Positions 52,701-62,899 are shown, counted from the stretch's first letter. The stretch: 64,000 nt of DNA from Mycolicibacterium moriokaense (GCF_003201655.1 NZ_QJJU01000001.1:1-64000), one strand, 5' to 3'. Translations and numbers: made by a program. The notes: generated from the sequence alone by a model not told the origin.

Positions 52701-53495
52701 GAAGAGAACCGCGGTCTGTGCGAACACGCCGAGCGTCGTCCCGACACCGAGCACGAGCAGCTTGGCGTTGCCCATCTCGACCGGGTTGAGTGAAAGTTCG
52801 CCCGGCACAAGGAGATACAGGGCCAGTGTGACGATAGCGACGATGTTGTTGACGACGGGAGCCCAGGCAGGCGGGCCGAACACGTTGCGCGTGTTGAGGA
52901 TCGCCATGAACACCGACGACAAGCCGTAGAACAAAACCTGCGGCAATAGCAGGTAAGCGAATGCTGTCGTCAAGGATTGGTTGACTTGAGGCTCGCTGCC
53001 CAGCATGAGCCGAACCAGAAGGGGAGCGGCGGCCACCGACACCAGGGTTACCGCCACCAGCAGCGCGGTGGCAAGGGTGATGAGTCGGCGCACGAAGGCG
53101 GTGCCGCCGTCGGGGTCGTCGCGCTCCGCGCGGGCAAGCACGGGCACGAAGATCGCGGTGAACGTCGCCTCGAGCACAAGGGCGGCGATCAGGTTGGGAA
53201 GCTGGTTGGCCACCGAGAACGCACTCGAAAGCGCCGCGCCCAGAATTGCGGCCAACAACACGATGCGGGCGAAGCCGGTGAGCCTGCTGATCAGCGTCGC
53301 GAACGCCATGCCCCATGACCGCGACACCACCGCGGCGTCGGACAGCTCAGGGCGCCCGGCCCGCCGCCGAGGGGCCGGTCCGCGGGGCAGCCGCGGGGGA
53401 GCCGGGGGCATCTGACGGGTGGGCGGGTAATGGCGCGGCGGGACCGTCCTGGACGGCGGTGGCTGCGGTGGACGCGGCCCTCCCGCGGTCGTCAC
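49764..53495 (-). CDS. murJ: Lipid II flippase MurJ with pseudokinase and sugar-binding-like tail
   Basis: A 1243-residue multi-domain protein. After a Pro-rich cytoplasmic start, the MurJ/MviN flippase (about 55-580, 14 membrane helices; starts SRSWGMAFATLISRLTGFAR) moves lipid II across the membrane. A disordered linker leads to a pseudokinase (about 763-1000): the VAIK lysine is replaced (QVALTFVD) and no HRD catalytic motif remains. One membrane helix (about 1040-1063, IIGLSVGGAIIVVALIVLA) and an extracytoplasmic beta-rich domain (EVTINLDSTGTAVQIRAS) follow. In M. tuberculosis PknB phosphorylates this tail, which then recruits FhaA. The start overlaps the DUF6049 gene by 4 nt. Confidence 0.93.
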   Translation of the reverse strand: MTTAGGPRPPQPPPSRTVPPRHYPPTRQMPPAPPRLPRGPAPRRRAGRPELSDAAVVSRSWGMAFATLISRLTGFARIVLLAAILGAALSSAFSVANQLPNLIAALVLEATFTAIFVPVLARAERDDPDGGTAFVRRLITLATALLVAVTLVSVAAAPLLVRLMLGSEPQVNQSLTTAFAYLLLPQVLFYGLSSVFMAILNTRNVFGPPAWAPVVNNIVAIVTLALYLLVPGELSLNPVEMGNAKLLVLGVGTTLGVFAQTAVLFVAIRRERVSLRPLWGIDDRLKKFGTMASAMVVYVVISQIGLIVGNRIASGAAASGPAIYNYTWLVLMLPFGMIGVTVLTVVMPRLSRNAAANDVSAVLGDLSLATRLTMVTLIPIVAMMTVGGPAIGSALFAYGNFGAVDANYLGMAITLSAFTLIPYALVLLQLRVFYAREQPWTPILLIVVITTVKIAASLTAPHLTDDRELVAGYLGLANGLGFLAGATVGYFLLRASLNPPGGRLISLAVVRTILVTIAASLIAGLTAHIVDQLLGLESLTRNWGGGGSLLRLCVLGLIMVPIIVGVMLAARVPDAQAALAAVRRRLGRRAAVAAASTPPPDRRRPGRPLTYSDQRNSPASRHRQFPATARRGPPAGVAGDGMGKGPAVTDDQATGAAAGPDGTATTKIPRPFEPDSAAPPSADDFRPDLPADDYAHDVPARKQTDAFPDAANGTTPMQVSGRPPSDYGGDPTRESLPFDVPHEPPIEAATSDEDVHLIPGASIGGGRYRLLVFHGGPPNLQFWQALDTALDRQVALTFVDPDATLPDEQVQEILSRTLKLSRLDMPGVARVLDVTSTGSGGLVVSEWIRGGSLPEVAETSPSPIGGARAIQSLAAAAQVAHRSGVALSIDHPSRVRVSIEGDVALAFPATLPDATPEDDIRGIGAALYALLINRWPLPESGVRSGLAPAELDSTGQPIEPRAVDRDIPFQISAAAARAVQEGGGIRSAPTLLNLLQQATAIADRTELISPVDEPAATPPSRSRGAPTDDPETSARRRKGLIIGLSVGGAIIVVALIVLASVLSRIFGDVGGGLGGDQLGLNSPSSSSAQAGNSGNVVKPVRATVFSPEGEADAPDQAPLAIDGNPSTVWPIDTYTDPVPFPNFKNGVGLMLQLPKPTKLGEVTINLDSTGTAVQIRASQTPTPASLDDTTVLVPATPLKPGPNTIKVDNATPTSNVLVWVSTLGQVDGKSRSDIAEITLKAAS

Positions 53496-55921
53496 TGTTC
53501 ACCGCCGGTCGAACCGGTGAGACCTTCCCCGCCGGCAGACCGGCTCATGGCGCGCGGCGACTCATCGGTGCCGTCCGCGTAGGCGATCGCGACGTCGATT
53601 GGATCCGGCCGGTCAAGGTCGGCCCGGTCCGGCTGACCACGGAACCGGTGCCACAGCCGTCGCCCTGCGAGCAGCACCAGCACCGCGCCCGCCGAGAGCG
53701 TGATGTAGAACAGCACCTTGCCGTATGCGTTGGAGTGCACCGAGAGCCGCACCGGCTCGCCAAGCGGCAAGCCGTCGGCGGTGTGCAGCGCGACGTCCAC
53801 CGCGACGCGCTGGGTGAAGTGCACCTCGATGGGAACCTTCAGCGGCAGGTAGCCCGGCGGCAGCACGATCTCGCCCAAGTCGGTCACCGACATCCCCGGT
53901 GGGGCGTCTATCTGCAGCCGGACCCGGATCGGCACCGGCAGGTCGTTGCGCAGCGCGAGCGGCAACGGGCTGTGCTCGGTGGCCAGCGTGTACGACCCGC
54001 CTGGGTTGACGATGGTGACGGCGCCGAAGAGGTCGTCGACGGTGCGCCCGACGGTCGTCAGCCGCTGCTGGGCCAGCCCGTTGCGGGCGTCCGGCGGCAC
54101 CGACTGGCTCAGTGCCCGCAGCAGGTCCTCGCGCAGAGGCGCGGTGTACTGCGCACCGGTCAGCCCGGTGCGGGCGTCGGTGGTCAGCGCCGACGACAGC
54201 CCCGACAGCCGCCCGGTGACCGCCGCGATGCCGGAGATGACGCCGCCGTCGAAGCGGCCACGCGGGTTGCCCAACGCGCTGTCGGGCAGCGGGGCGAGGT
54301 CCTGCAGCGGCACGGCGTTGGCCTCGGCGATGACCGCGCCGAGTGGCCGCGGCACGGCGAGCCCCGCGTGAATGGTCGAGGCCACCGCGGTGAGTATCGC
54401 CTGCGCGTCGTCGCTGTGCAGGCTCCAGGCCAGCGGTGGCACCAGGATCTGAGTGCGCGGCTCGGCGTCGGTGTGCAGGCCGCGCCACAGCATCGAGGCG
54501 AGCGCGTCCTGGCGGCGGGCCACCGCAGAATCGTGTTTGACCGGGATGTCCAGCGACGGATCCAGGTATGTCGGTGAGCCCGGCTCGTTGCCCGCGCCTG
54601 TCAGGGCGGCGCCGACGGTCGGGTCGAACGGCGCGGTGACCACTTGCGGCGTGTACCGCAGCGGCTGGACGTCGGCGGTCGCGGGCTCACCGGTGGCGGA
54701 GTCCTGGGCGGCTACGTTTGCGGCGCCGATCGCGACCGTGGGGCCCTGCGCAGACAGCAGGTCGACGGCGGGACCAGTAAGCGGCCCGTCGCCGACCAGG
54801 GTGGCGCCGCGGATCGACGTGACACCGAGAATCTGGTCGACGATGTCGGCCGAGCCGCTGGTGGCGACAGTGCTGAGGCCCCGATCGGCGACCCGCTGCA
54901 GCGCGTCGAGGTCGGCCTGCGAGTACGTCGTTGCCGTCACACACATCCGCTGGGCCAGCGTCCTGAGCCGATTGAGCCAGCCGACAGCGGCGTCCTGCCC
55001 GGCACCCGGATGCGTCGGGGTGGCGGGCCCGGCGTCGGGGGCGTCGTTGACGACATAGCCGGCTGTCATCGCGTTGACGGTGACCAGCAGGTCGGGGTCG
55101 ACGGCCAGGCACATCGCATTGCGTACCTCGCCGCCCGGATCGACCGGCGGACTGGTCGCGAAGTCGACGGCTGACAGCATCGTGTCGAGCCGGCCGCCAG
55201 GTGCCAGCGATGTCGCGAGGTCGTCGTCGATCAACCGCACGGGTGTCGTGCCACCAGGCGCGCCCGCCGCCAGTCGTGGTCGGTCCGCCAAGGGCCACAG
55301 CATGGTCAGCCGAACGGGTTTGGATGTGTCGGGCGGCACCACAGACATCAGTGTGTCGGCGGGGGAGCCTGCTGCGGGTTCGGGCGGCACACCCAGCACG
55401 GGAAGCAGGAAGCGGGCCTCGTCGAGGCGGGCGGGTTCGCCATAGTCGGGGGTGCCGTTGACGTTGACCATCACCGGGTACACCCCGGGCTTGTCGATGT
55501 GCAACGACGACAGTTCAGGCGACCGCAGTGGATAGCTCAGCACGAACGGAACGGCTTGTCCGCGAGGCAGTTCCGGCGCGAGGGTGATGAAGTCGGCGAC
55601 CGGCTCGTACTGGTCGACGTTGCCGCTGAGATTGGTGCGAAGTCCGGCCGACGATGTGACGGCGGCGGCGTGTTCGAGGCGAACCATCACATCGCGGACA
55701 GCTCGGTCGCCGACGTTGAGTATCGATCCGGTGACGGTGACGATTGGCTCGCTGGTGGTGGTGACCACCTCGGGGGTGACGCGGTCGATGCGCACCTGCA
55801 GGAACGGCACGGCCCCAGGCTCGCCCGCGACGGCGTGGGGGGCTGCGGCTGGAGCGACGATCAGCATCAGCAGGGCGAAGGCGGCGAACAGTCGCGCCAG
55901 CACCGCCGCGGTCGTGCTCAC
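53492..55921 (-). CDS. Secreted membrane-anchored protein (DUF6049, Rv3909-like)
   Basis: An 809-residue exported protein: signal peptide at about 1-32 ([20 protein letters not shown]), a large extracytoplasmic domain with Ig-like start ([20 protein letters not shown]), a glycosidase-like alpha/beta middle ([20 protein letters not shown]), and a C-terminal membrane helix at about 730-750 ([20 protein letters not shown]). It lies in an operon with mutT4 and murJ, overlapping each by 4 nt, so a part in cell-wall assembly is likely but unproven. Equivalent to Rv3909. Confidence 0.88.
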   Translation of the reverse strand: MSTTAAVLARLFAAFALLMLIVAPAAAPHAVAGEPGAVPFLQVRIDRVTPEVVTTTSEPIVTVTGSILNVGDRAVRDVMVRLEHAAAVTSSAGLRTNLSGNVDQYEPVADFITLAPELPRGQAVPFVLSYPLRSPELSSLHIDKPGVYPVMVNVNGTPDYGEPARLDEARFLLPVLGVPPEPAAGSPADTLMSVVPPDTSKPVRLTMLWPLADRPRLAAGAPGGTTPVRLIDDDLATSLAPGGRLDTMLSAVDFATSPPVDPGGEVRNAMCLAVDPDLLVTVNAMTAGYVVNDAPDAGPATPTHPGAGQDAAVGWLNRLRTLAQRMCVTATTYSQADLDALQRVADRGLSTVATSGSADIVDQILGVTSIRGATLVGDGPLTGPAVDLLSAQGPTVAIGAANVAAQDSATGEPATADVQPLRYTPQVVTAPFDPTVGAALTGAGNEPGSPTYLDPSLDIPVKHDSAVARRQDALASMLWRGLHTDAEPRTQILVPPLAWSLHSDDAQAILTAVASTIHAGLAVPRPLGAVIAEANAVPLQDLAPLPDSALGNPRGRFDGGVISGIAAVTGRLSGLSSALTTDARTGLTGAQYTAPLREDLLRALSQSVPPDARNGLAQQRLTTVGRTVDDLFGAVTIVNPGGSYTLATEHSPLPLALRNDLPVPIRVRLQIDAPPGMSVTDLGEIVLPPGYLPLKVPIEVHFTQRVAVDVALHTADGLPLGEPVRLSVHSNAYGKVLFYITLSAGAVLVLLAGRRLWHRFRGQPDRADLDRPDPIDVAIAYADGTDESPRAMSRSAGGEGLTGSTGGEQ

Positions 55922-56667
55922 GGCCCTTGTCCGCAGCCGTTCGTCCGGCGAGATGTCTGTTCGTCGGGACGACGGTTGCGGGTATGGGAATGCGTCTGGG
56001 CGCGCCGCCGCGGCGAGGTGTGAGGCAGTGGCGGCAGTGCGGTGGGCCCGTCTGCTTGTAGCTTGTCGATCAGCTCATCGGCGACCTCGGCGAGCCGGCG
56101 TTCGTCGGCGTAGGCCAGCCGCGACGGCAATTCCTTGAGAGGAACCCACGCCACTTCGGTGACTTCGACGTCCTCGTCGCAGAGCTCGCCGCCGAGGAAC
56201 CGCATCAGATAGTGGTGCACGGTCTTGTGCACGCGACGCCCCTCGGTGACGAACCAGTAGTCGATGCTGCCCAGCGCCGCCAGCACGCCGCCCTGGATGC
56301 CCGTTTCCTCGGCGACCTCACGGATCGCAGTCTGTTCCGCGGTCTCACCGAGTTCGATGTGGCCCTTGGGCAGCGACCACAGCATCCGGCCGCGCCGGTC
56401 GATGCGCCCGATCAGCGCAGCGACCTGACTTTCCTTGGGCCCGTCGATCCCGTCGATTACCAGCCCACCCGCTGAGGTCTCATGCACCGTGCGCAGGCGA
56501 TCTGCCGGCCGGCGTGGCCGAGACTTCTGGGGCTTGTTCTGGCTGCTCGGCTGGTCGTTCTTGGCGGCGTTGTTGTGGTGCTCTGTCGATTCAGGCGGAC
56601 CTGCAGCGCGTCGGCCGCGGCGCCGCCCCCGGCGCCGTCGTGGTTTGGCCTGCTCGCCGTCCGACAC
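55918..56667 (-). CDS. mutT4: NUDIX hydrolase MutT4
   Basis: A 249-residue NUDIX protein equivalent to Rv3908. A very basic N-terminus ([16 protein letters not shown]) precedes the NUDIX domain (about 60-190) with the NUDIX box [20 protein letters not shown] and a conserved WSLPKG lead. The C-terminal tail is rich in Arg/Ser/Thr. M. tuberculosis MutT4 has dATP/diadenosine-type activity reported; substrate here is inferred. The GTG 56667 start matches the conserved SDGEQAK beginning. It overlaps the DUF6049 gene by 4 nt and diverges from pcnA. Confidence 0.9.
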   Translation of the reverse strand: MSDGEQAKPRRRRGRRRGRRAAGPPESTEHHNNAAKNDQPSSQNKPQKSRPRRPADRLRTVHETSAGGLVIDGIDGPKESQVAALIGRIDRRGRMLWSLPKGHIELGETAEQTAIREVAEETGIQGGVLAALGSIDYWFVTEGRRVHKTVHHYLMRFLGGELCDEDVEVTEVAWVPLKELPSRLAYADERRLAEVADELIDKLQADGPTALPPLPHTSPRRRAQTHSHTRNRRPDEQTSRRTNGCGQGP

Positions 56668-56752
56668 CCAAGCGATAGTAGCTGCCACGAAGATTCGCTC
56701 CCGCCGCACTCACCGGTCGTGACCGGGCTGTTGCACATTAGGCTGTCCGAAC

Positions 56753-58189
56753 GTGCCCGATTCTGCTGCTGATGCCGAGCTGCTGGCCGCCGCGCAGGTG
56801 GCGCTCAACCGCCACGGCGGCGTCCTGCGCGAACTCGGCCGGGTGTTCGCTGACGCGGGCCACGAGCTGTACCTCGTCGGCGGCAGTGTGCGCGATGCGC
56901 TTCTGGGTCGGCCGTTCCCGGACTGGGACTTCACCACCGACGCCCGCCCGACGCAGATGCAGAAGTTTCTGCGGCCATGGGCCGACGCCATGTGGGATAC
57001 CGGCATCGAGTTCGGCACGGTCGGCGTCGGTAAGGACGGCCTCCGGCTGGAGATCACCACTTTCCGCGCCGATACCTACGATCAGGTTTCGCGTAATCCG
57101 GAGGTGCGTTTCGGTAAGCGTCTAGACGACGATCTGGTGCGCCGCGACTTCTCCGTAAACGCGATGGCAGTGCGCATCACGCCCGACGGTCCCGGTGAAT
57201 TCCTTGATCCCCTAGGCGGTTTGGCGGCGCTGCGGGCCCAAATACTGGATACGCCGTCGTCGCCGGAGGTGTCGTTCGGCGACGATCCGCTGCGGATGTT
57301 GCGCGCCGCACGGTTCGTCTCGCAGCTCGGGTTCACCGTCGCGCCGCGGGTGCTCTCGGCGCTTCTGGAGATGGCGCCGCAGCTGGACCGGATAACGGCG
57401 GAGCGCGTCGCCGCCGAACTGGACAAGCTGCTGTTGGGCGCCGATCCGGTCGCGGGCATCGATCTGATGGTGCAGACGGGTCTTGGCGATGTGGTGCTGC
57501 CAGAGGTCGGCGCGATGCGGATGGCCATCGACGAACACCACCAGCACAAGGACGTCTACTGGCATTCGCTGACGGTGCTGCGTCAGGCCATGGATCTCGA
57601 AGAGGACGGACCGGACCTTGTGCTGCGGTGGTCGGCGCTGCTGCATGACATCGGCAAGCCGGCCACCCGCAAGCATGAGGCCGACGGCGGCGTGAGTTTT
57701 CATCACCATGAGGTGGTCGGCGCGAAAATGGTCCGCAAGCGAATGCGGGCGCTGCGCTACTCCAAGCAGATGATCGAGGACGTGTCCCAGTTGGTGTATC
57801 TGCACCTGCGGTTTCACGGGTACGGCGACGGCAAGTGGACCGATTCGGCGGTGCGTCGGTATGTCGCCGACGCGGGTCCGCTGCTGCCGAAGCTGCACAA
57901 GCTGGTGCGCGCCGACTGCACCACCCGCAACAAGCGTCGCGCGGGCCGGTTGCAGGCCAATTACGACGACCTCGAGCACCGCATCGAGGAACTGGCCGCG
58001 AAAGAAGATCTCGCGCGGGTGCGGCCGGATCTCGACGGTAACGAGATCATGGGAATCCTTGGTATCCCGGCAGGCCCCGAGGTCGGCGAGGCGTGGCGTT
58101 ATCTGAAGGAGCTCCGGCTGGACCGCGGGCCGCTGAGCCACGACGACGCCGTCGACGAGTTGCAGAAGTGGTGGAACTCCCGGACGTAA
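56753..58189 (+). CDS. pcnA: CCA tRNA nucleotidyltransferase / poly(A) polymerase-like PcnA
   Basis: A 478-residue class II nucleotidyltransferase that adds or repairs the tRNA 3' CCA end. The head has YLVGGSVRDALLGR and the metal-binding DWDFTTDA; the neck has FLDPLGGLAALRAQILDTPS and DDPLRMLRAARFVSQ; a C-terminal HD domain has LLHDIGKPATRKHE and FHHHEVVGAKM. The tRNA genes in this window lack encoded CCA, consistent with need for it. GTG 56753 is 85 nt from the divergent mutT4 start. Confidence 0.94.
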   Translation: MPDSAADAELLAAAQVALNRHGGVLRELGRVFADAGHELYLVGGSVRDALLGRPFPDWDFTTDARPTQMQKFLRPWADAMWDTGIEFGTVGVGKDGLRLEITTFRADTYDQVSRNPEVRFGKRLDDDLVRRDFSVNAMAVRITPDGPGEFLDPLGGLAALRAQILDTPSSPEVSFGDDPLRMLRAARFVSQLGFTVAPRVLSALLEMAPQLDRITAERVAAELDKLLLGADPVAGIDLMVQTGLGDVVLPEVGAMRMAIDEHHQHKDVYWHSLTVLRQAMDLEEDGPDLVLRWSALLHDIGKPATRKHEADGGVSFHHHEVVGAKMVRKRMRALRYSKQMIEDVSQLVYLHLRFHGYGDGKWTDSAVRRYVADAGPLLPKLHKLVRADCTTRNKRRAGRLQANYDDLEHRIEELAAKEDLARVRPDLDGNEIMGILGIPAGPEVGEAWRYLKELRLDRGPLSHDDAVDELQKWWNSRT

Positions 58190-58200
58190 CGCAACGTCTG

Positions 58201-58695
58201 ATGGTTATGGAGTACTGCCTCGGCGACGCGGACGGCTCGGCGACCATGTGGACCGCCGAGCCCGACATCGATCTGGACGGTGACGGTTCGCTGGACGCGG
58301 TCGGGCTTGATTTCGACGGCGACGGTCTGCTCGACGACGCGATGGCCGACCTGGATGCGGACGGCCTTGCCGATCAAATGGTCCGCGATCACGCATCGGA
58401 AGCGGCGTTCTTCACCGACGACGGCACCGGCACGTGGGCGGTGGCCGTCGACCGGGCGGGCCAGTTGCGGTGGTTCGGGCTTGACGGAGTGGAGCACACC
58501 GCGGGATTGGTGGTCGACGTCGATGCCGACGGGCAGAACGACGACCGGCTGACCGATACCAACGGCGACGGGCTTGCCGACCGGGCGCTTTCCGGCGACG
58601 TGGCGTATGTCGACACCGACGGCGACGGCCGGTGGGACGTCAAGCTCGCCGACTCGGACGGTGATGGCAAGGCCGACGCCGCCACCGAGCTCTAG
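58201..58695 (+). CDS. Asp-rich repeat protein with DxDxDG calcium-binding-like motifs (Rv3906c-like)
   Basis: A 164-residue acidic protein built from calcium-loop-like repeats. Motifs include [53 protein letters not shown], and [19 protein letters not shown], alternating with short strands such as [19 protein letters not shown]. The pattern resembles EF-hand/dockerin or thrombospondin type-3 loops. No signal peptide or membrane helix is seen. ATG 58201 is chosen (next ATG 58207); GTG 58171 in frame would overlap pcnA. It follows pcnA and its end overlaps the convergent TIGR03084 gene by 4 nt. Equivalent to Rv3906c by position; function unknown. Confidence 0.75.
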   Translation: MVMEYCLGDADGSATMWTAEPDIDLDGDGSLDAVGLDFDGDGLLDDAMADLDADGLADQMVRDHASEAAFFTDDGTGTWAVAVDRAGQLRWFGLDGVEHTAGLVVDVDADGQNDDRLTDTNGDGLADRALSGDVAYVDTDGDGRWDVKLADSDGDGKADAATEL

Positions 58696-59468
58696 CCTCG
58701 GCCAGACCCCGGCGGGCCTGCGAAGGCCTGCGCGATGCCCAGCCACTGTTCGGCTTCGTCGCCGACGGCATGGACGTCGAGGGCCGACCGCGGCCTGCGC
58801 TGCGTGACCAGCATGCAGAAGTCCTCCGCGGATCCGGTGACCCGCTGGCCGGCTTCGTCGGGGCCCCACGACCACGTCGACCGGTCGGGCGCGCGCAGTT
58901 CGACCAGGAACGGGTCGGCAGGCGGCGTGAGTCCATGGACCGTGAAGGCGAAGTCACGGGTGCGCACGCCGATATGCGCGATCGAGCGCAATCGGGCGGT
59001 CGCGGGCCGCCTCACCCCGAGCGCATCGGCGACATCCAGACCGTGCGCCCACGTTTCCATCAGCCGGGCGGTGGCCATGGATGCGGCGCTCATGGGCGGA
59101 CCGAACCACGGCAGCTTGCGCCCGTCGGCGACAGTGAGCAGTTCGTCGTGCAGGCCTGCCCGGGTCTGGCGCCAATCGGCTAGCAGACGGTCGGCAGGAA
59201 GCAGGGCCAGCTCCTCGGCGCCCGCGTCGACGAAACCCGTCGGATCCTTGGCGGCCTCCGCCAGCGCTGCCGCGAAGCCTGCGTCGTCGGTCACCGCGGT
59301 CAGCGCGACGCGGTCCGTCCACAGCAGGTGCGCGATCTGATGGGCGATCGTCCACCCTGGCGCGGGTGTGGCGTCGGCCCACCGATCGGCAGGCAGGTCG
59401 GCGACGATGGCGTCGAGGTCGTTGCTTTCCGCCCGTAGGTCGGCCACCATCGGGCCGGCTGTCGACAT
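58692..59468 (-). CDS. TIGR03084-family metal-binding protein (DinB/MDMPI-like)
   Basis: A 258-residue protein of the mycothiol-dependent maleylpyruvate isomerase-like superfamily. The N-terminal four-helix domain has [20 protein letters not shown], with His43 and His47 as likely metal ligands, and a third site in [15 protein letters not shown]. The C-terminal domain has [20 protein letters not shown]. Equivalent to Rv0036c; substrate unknown. ATG 59468 is at the conserved start ([14 protein letters not shown]). It follows the MFS gene after 10 nt on the same strand. Confidence 0.85.
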   Translation of the reverse strand: MSTAGPMVADLRAESNDLDAIVADLPADRWADATPAPGWTIAHQIAHLLWTDRVALTAVTDDAGFAAALAEAAKDPTGFVDAGAEELALLPADRLLADWRQTRAGLHDELLTVADGRKLPWFGPPMSAASMATARLMETWAHGLDVADALGVRRPATARLRSIAHIGVRTRDFAFTVHGLTPPADPFLVELRAPDRSTWSWGPDEAGQRVTGSAEDFCMLVTQRRPRSALDVHAVGDEAEQWLGIAQAFAGPPGSGRG

Positions 59469-59478
59469 GTCGGTCACA

Positions 59479-60819
59479 TTAGCGGGGTAACTGCGCGCGC
59501 CGACCGATGCCCGCGTGAAGGGCAAGGCCCACGAGGTAGACCACAGACCCGGCGACCACGAGGGCGGGCTCGCGGCCGTCGACCGGAATGATCGCCGCCG
59601 ACAAGGTGATCGCGACGATGAACGCTATCCAGAACACGGCGTCCTGGACGGTGAACACGTGGCCGCGCAGGGCGTCGTCGACATCGATCTGCATCGCGGT
59701 GTCGGCGCACAGCTTCACCACCTGCCCTGCCGCGCCGAGGAAGAATCCGCAGAGCACCATCACAGGAAGATTCAGGCCCGAACCGCACAACTGCACGGCC
59801 GCCGCGAATGCCAGCGCACCGTTGGGCGTGGCGTATCGCCCCCACCGGCGGATAAGGACGGGCAGCAGTGCGGTGGCAACGAACCCTCCGAACAGGGGGG
59901 CCGCGAGGAACATCGCCGCGGTGCCGATCCCTGCGACGCCGTCGGTGTGGGTGTGCCGCACCATCACCAACACCAGCAGTGTGTTGATGCCGAACACCAT
60001 CCGATGTGCGGCCAGCCCCGACAGCGTGGCCGCGACGCTCGGCACGGCCACCACGGTGCGCGCACCGTGCAGCCACCCGGTGGCCACCGCGTAGGCGACC
60101 GAGCCGTGAATCGCACGCTTGCTTTCATGAGGGCCGAGGATGTGCGGGGGGAAGCGCACCGACAGCAGCAACGCGGCAGCGACCGGCAGCGCGACGATGA
60201 AAATGATTGTGGCAGCGCCGGTGTCGTCGGCGCCGAACACCGAGCGCGACAGCAACATCACGCCTGCGCCGAGGGACGCCGCGGCGGCCCCCGTCAGGGT
60301 GGCCACGGAGTTCATCGTGACCACTTGTTCGCGGGGTACGACGTCGGGCAGTGCGGCGGATAGACCCGAGGACACGAATCGGGTGAAACCGTTGACGACC
60401 AACGCGCCGAACAGGATTGTCAGGTCGCTCGTACCGGCGGCCAGCAGGGCCGCGACACCGAGCACCAGCAGCAGCCTGCCGGAGTTGGCGGCGATGAGCA
60501 CCAGCCTGCGGTCCCAGCGGTCAAGCAGTGCGCCCGCGAACGGGCCGAGCAGCGAGTACGGCAGGTACAGGACGGCGAATGCGCCTGCGATCTCCCACGG
60601 TCCCGCGGCCCGCTCGGGGTTGAACAGAAGGGCTCCCGCCAGGCCCGCCTGGAACAGCCCGTCACCGAACTGGCTCACCGTCCGCAGTTCGAGCAGTCGC
60701 CAGAATTCAGGCAGCGCGCGCACCGAACGCCAGACGGCGACGGGTGCGCTGATGTTGGCCACGAGAATCACGTCCTGACTGAGCAGTACTGCGGATCGGT
60801 CGACCGGCAACGCGACCAC
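59479..60819 (-). CDS. MFS transporter (Rv0037c-like)
   Basis: A 446-residue major facilitator protein with about 12 membrane helices. The N-terminal half has [20 protein letters not shown], then a [20 protein letters not shown] loop (typical MFS motif A-like GxxxDRxxRR), and the C-terminal half has [18 protein letters not shown] and [19 protein letters not shown]. Substrate unknown; multidrug or metabolite export is possible. The GTG 60819 start is used. It probably forms an operon with the TIGR03084 gene and diverges from the yqgE-like gene. Confidence 0.85.
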   Translation of the reverse strand: MVALPVDRSAVLLSQDVILVANISAPVAVWRSVRALPEFWRLLELRTVSQFGDGLFQAGLAGALLFNPERAAGPWEIAGAFAVLYLPYSLLGPFAGALLDRWDRRLVLIAANSGRLLLVLGVAALLAAGTSDLTILFGALVVNGFTRFVSSGLSAALPDVVPREQVVTMNSVATLTGAAAASLGAGVMLLSRSVFGADDTGAATIIFIVALPVAAALLLSVRFPPHILGPHESKRAIHGSVAYAVATGWLHGARTVVAVPSVAATLSGLAAHRMVFGINTLLVLVMVRHTHTDGVAGIGTAAMFLAAPLFGGFVATALLPVLIRRWGRYATPNGALAFAAAVQLCGSGLNLPVMVLCGFFLGAAGQVVKLCADTAMQIDVDDALRGHVFTVQDAVFWIAFIVAITLSAAIIPVDGREPALVVAGSVVYLVGLALHAGIGRRAQLPR

Positions 60820-60887
60820 AGTACAAATATCCCGGCGGGCCGCGCTTGTTCGCCACCATGACTCGTTGCCGGTGCCATGATGGTGAG

Positions 60888-61493
60888 GTGGCGCATTCAG
60901 AGGACCCGGAGGATTTTCTCGCTCCTGCGGCGCACCGGGTGCGCGCTGGAACGTTGCTCCTCGCCAACACCGATCTGCTGGAGCCGACGTTTCGGCGCAG
61001 CGTCATCTACGTCGTCGAGCACAACGACGGAGGGACCCTCGGTGTGGTGCTGAACCGGCCGAGTGAGACAGCGGTGTACAACGTGTTGCCGCAGTGGGCC
61101 AAGCTGGCCACCAAGCCCAAGACGATGTTCATCGGCGGGCCCGTGAAGCGCGACGCAGCGCTCTGCCTGGCGACGCTGCGCGCCGGACTCGAGGCGAACG
61201 GGGTGCCGGGGCTGCGGCACGTGCAGGGCCGGATGGTGATGGTCGACCTCGACGCCGATCCAGACGCGATCGCCCCGATGGTGGAAGGCGTGCGCATCTT
61301 CGCTGGCTACTCGGGCTGGACAATCGGCCAACTCGACGGCGAGATCGAGCGCGACGACTGGATTGTGCTGTCCGCGTTGCCAACTGACGTTCTGGTCGAG
61401 CCGCGGGCCGACCTGTGGTCGCGGGTGCTCCGCCGCCAGCCGCTGCCGCTGTCGCTGCTTGCCAGCCACCCGATCGACGTCAGCCGCAACTAA
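60888..61493 (+). CDS. YqgE/AlgH-family protein (UPF0301)
   Basis: A 201-residue UPF0301 protein equivalent to Rv0038. Conserved features are [57 protein letters not shown] and [20 protein letters not shown]. Function is not known. GTG 60888 gives [10 protein letters not shown], close to the M. tuberculosis start, with GGTGAG just upstream; the open frame begins 14 codons earlier. It overlaps the stop of the convergent symporter gene by 4 nt. Confidence 0.92.
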   Translation: MAHSEDPEDFLAPAAHRVRAGTLLLANTDLLEPTFRRSVIYVVEHNDGGTLGVVLNRPSETAVYNVLPQWAKLATKPKTMFIGGPVKRDAALCLATLRAGLEANGVPGLRHVQGRMVMVDLDADPDAIAPMVEGVRIFAGYSGWTIGQLDGEIERDDWIVLSALPTDVLVEPRADLWSRVLRRQPLPLSLLASHPIDVSRN

Positions 61494-62467
61494 GCAGCAG
61501 GCACGGTCCGCGACATCCGGCTCGCGATGATTGCGCACACGAACAGCTGGATTTGGTGAAAGAGCATCAGCGGCAACATGATCAGGCCCACCGCCCCGGT
61601 GCCGAAGAACACCAGCGCCATCGGCAGGCCGGACGCCAGGCTCTTCTTGGAGCCGCAGAACAGCACCACCACCGCGTCGGCGCGGTTCAGCCGGGCCAGA
61701 CGTGACACCTCGACCGTGAAGCCGAGCATGATGGCAAGCAGCGCGGTGCACACACCGGCGACCGCGACCACTTGCAGCGGGCGTACCGAGCTCCAGATGT
61801 TCGCGGCCATGCTCATCGAGAACGCGGTGTAGACGACGAGCAGGATCGAGCCGCGGTCGAACGCCTTGGTGACGAACGCATGCCGGTGCACCCACCCGGC
61901 CAGCCACGGCCGCAGTAATTGACCGGCGACGAACGGCAATAGCAGCTGCAACACGATGTCAAGCACGGCCGACCCGCCGATCCGCGGTGCGCCCGTGGTG
62001 TGCATCAGCAGCACGACAAGCAGCGGGGTGAGAAAGACGCCGAGAATGTTGGACAGCGACGCGCTGACGATCGCCGCCGGCACATTGCCGTGAGCGATCG
62101 AGGTGAACGCTATCGACGACTGCACAGTCGATGGAACCAGGCACAGGAACAGCACGCCGGTGTACAGACCGGGGGTCAGCACCGACGGCACCAGGGCGTG
62201 CGCGGCCAATCCGAGGATGGGGAAGACGACGAACGTAGCGGCCAGCACCAGCAGATGCAGCCGCCAGTGCTTCAGCCCGTGCAGAGCCTCCGTCGGTGAC
62301 AGCCGAGCGCCGTACAGCAAGAACAACAGCGCGATAGCGACCTTGGTCGCCACATCGAGCACGTCGGCGGCTGTACCGGTGGCCGGAAACAGCGCCGCGA
62401 CCGTGACGACCGCCAACAGTGCGAGCAGGAAGGTGTCAACAGGGACCCGTGTCAGCCGGTCGAGCAT
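61490..62467 (-). CDS. Bile acid:sodium symporter-like membrane protein (PF13593 type)
   Basis: A 325-residue protein with about ten membrane helices of the SBF-like family. Typical segments are LLFLLYGARLSPTEALHGLK, LVPSTVQSSIAFTSIAHGNV and LFCGSKKSLASGLPMALVFF, plus crossover helix regions. Many bacterial members are organic-anion or pantoate-type carriers; substrate unknown. In M. tuberculosis I recall no such gene between Rv0038 and Rv0039c, so this is likely an insertion relative to that species. It is 6 nt downstream of the small membrane gene. Confidence 0.85.
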   Translation of the reverse strand: MLDRLTRVPVDTFLLALLAVVTVAALFPATGTAADVLDVATKVAIALLFLLYGARLSPTEALHGLKHWRLHLLVLAATFVVFPILGLAAHALVPSVLTPGLYTGVLFLCLVPSTVQSSIAFTSIAHGNVPAAIVSASLSNILGVFLTPLLVVLLMHTTGAPRIGGSAVLDIVLQLLLPFVAGQLLRPWLAGWVHRHAFVTKAFDRGSILLVVYTAFSMSMAANIWSSVRPLQVVAVAGVCTALLAIMLGFTVEVSRLARLNRADAVVVLFCGSKKSLASGLPMALVFFGTGAVGLIMLPLMLFHQIQLFVCAIIASRMSRTVPAA

Positions 62468-62473
62468 CCGGGC

Positions 62474-62827
62474 TCAGTGGCAGGACAACGTGCACGTCGA
62501 GCAGGCACCGCCACAGCCGACAGGGGCTTGCGACTCCCGCCGTGCGACGACCTTGGCGCTTTGCCAGCACCCGGCCGCGACCGTGGCCACCGCGCCGACG
62601 ACGCACACCACCACGACGAGCACTCCGGTCTGCGGCCGCGCCGACAGCGCCACCAATCCGCCTGCGGTCAGCATCACCGCCGCGGCGAGCTGGGTCGGCG
62701 CCACGGCGCGCAGAACCTGGCGGACGGGATCGGCGGTGAGCGGGCGGGTGAGCAGCCACAGTCCGAGAGAGGCGGTCGCGACGGCGGCGCATAGACATAG
62801 CACCGCGGCGATCAGCATGCGCCACAC
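62474..62827 (-). CDS. Small membrane protein with Cys-rich end (Rv0039c-like)
   Basis: A 117-residue protein with about three hydrophobic helices (LIAAVLCLCAAVATASLGLW; APTQLAAAVMLTAGGLVALS; VLVVVVCVVGAVATVAAGCW) and a C-terminal cysteine-rich tail GCGGACSTCTLSCH that could bind metal or be modified. Equivalent to Rv0039c by position; function unknown. The GTG 62827 or ATG 62818 start are both possible. Followed after 6 nt by the symporter gene. Confidence 0.7.
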   Translation of the reverse strand: MWRMLIAAVLCLCAAVATASLGLWLLTRPLTADPVRQVLRAVAPTQLAAAVMLTAGGLVALSARPQTGVLVVVVCVVGAVATVAAGCWQSAKVVARRESQAPVGCGGACSTCTLSCH

Positions 62828-62899
62828 AATACGAGCCTCGTGCGCGGCCCGCTGGATGGGCCGCCCCCCGGGCGCCAGGCTTCGCCCGGGGGACGACGT

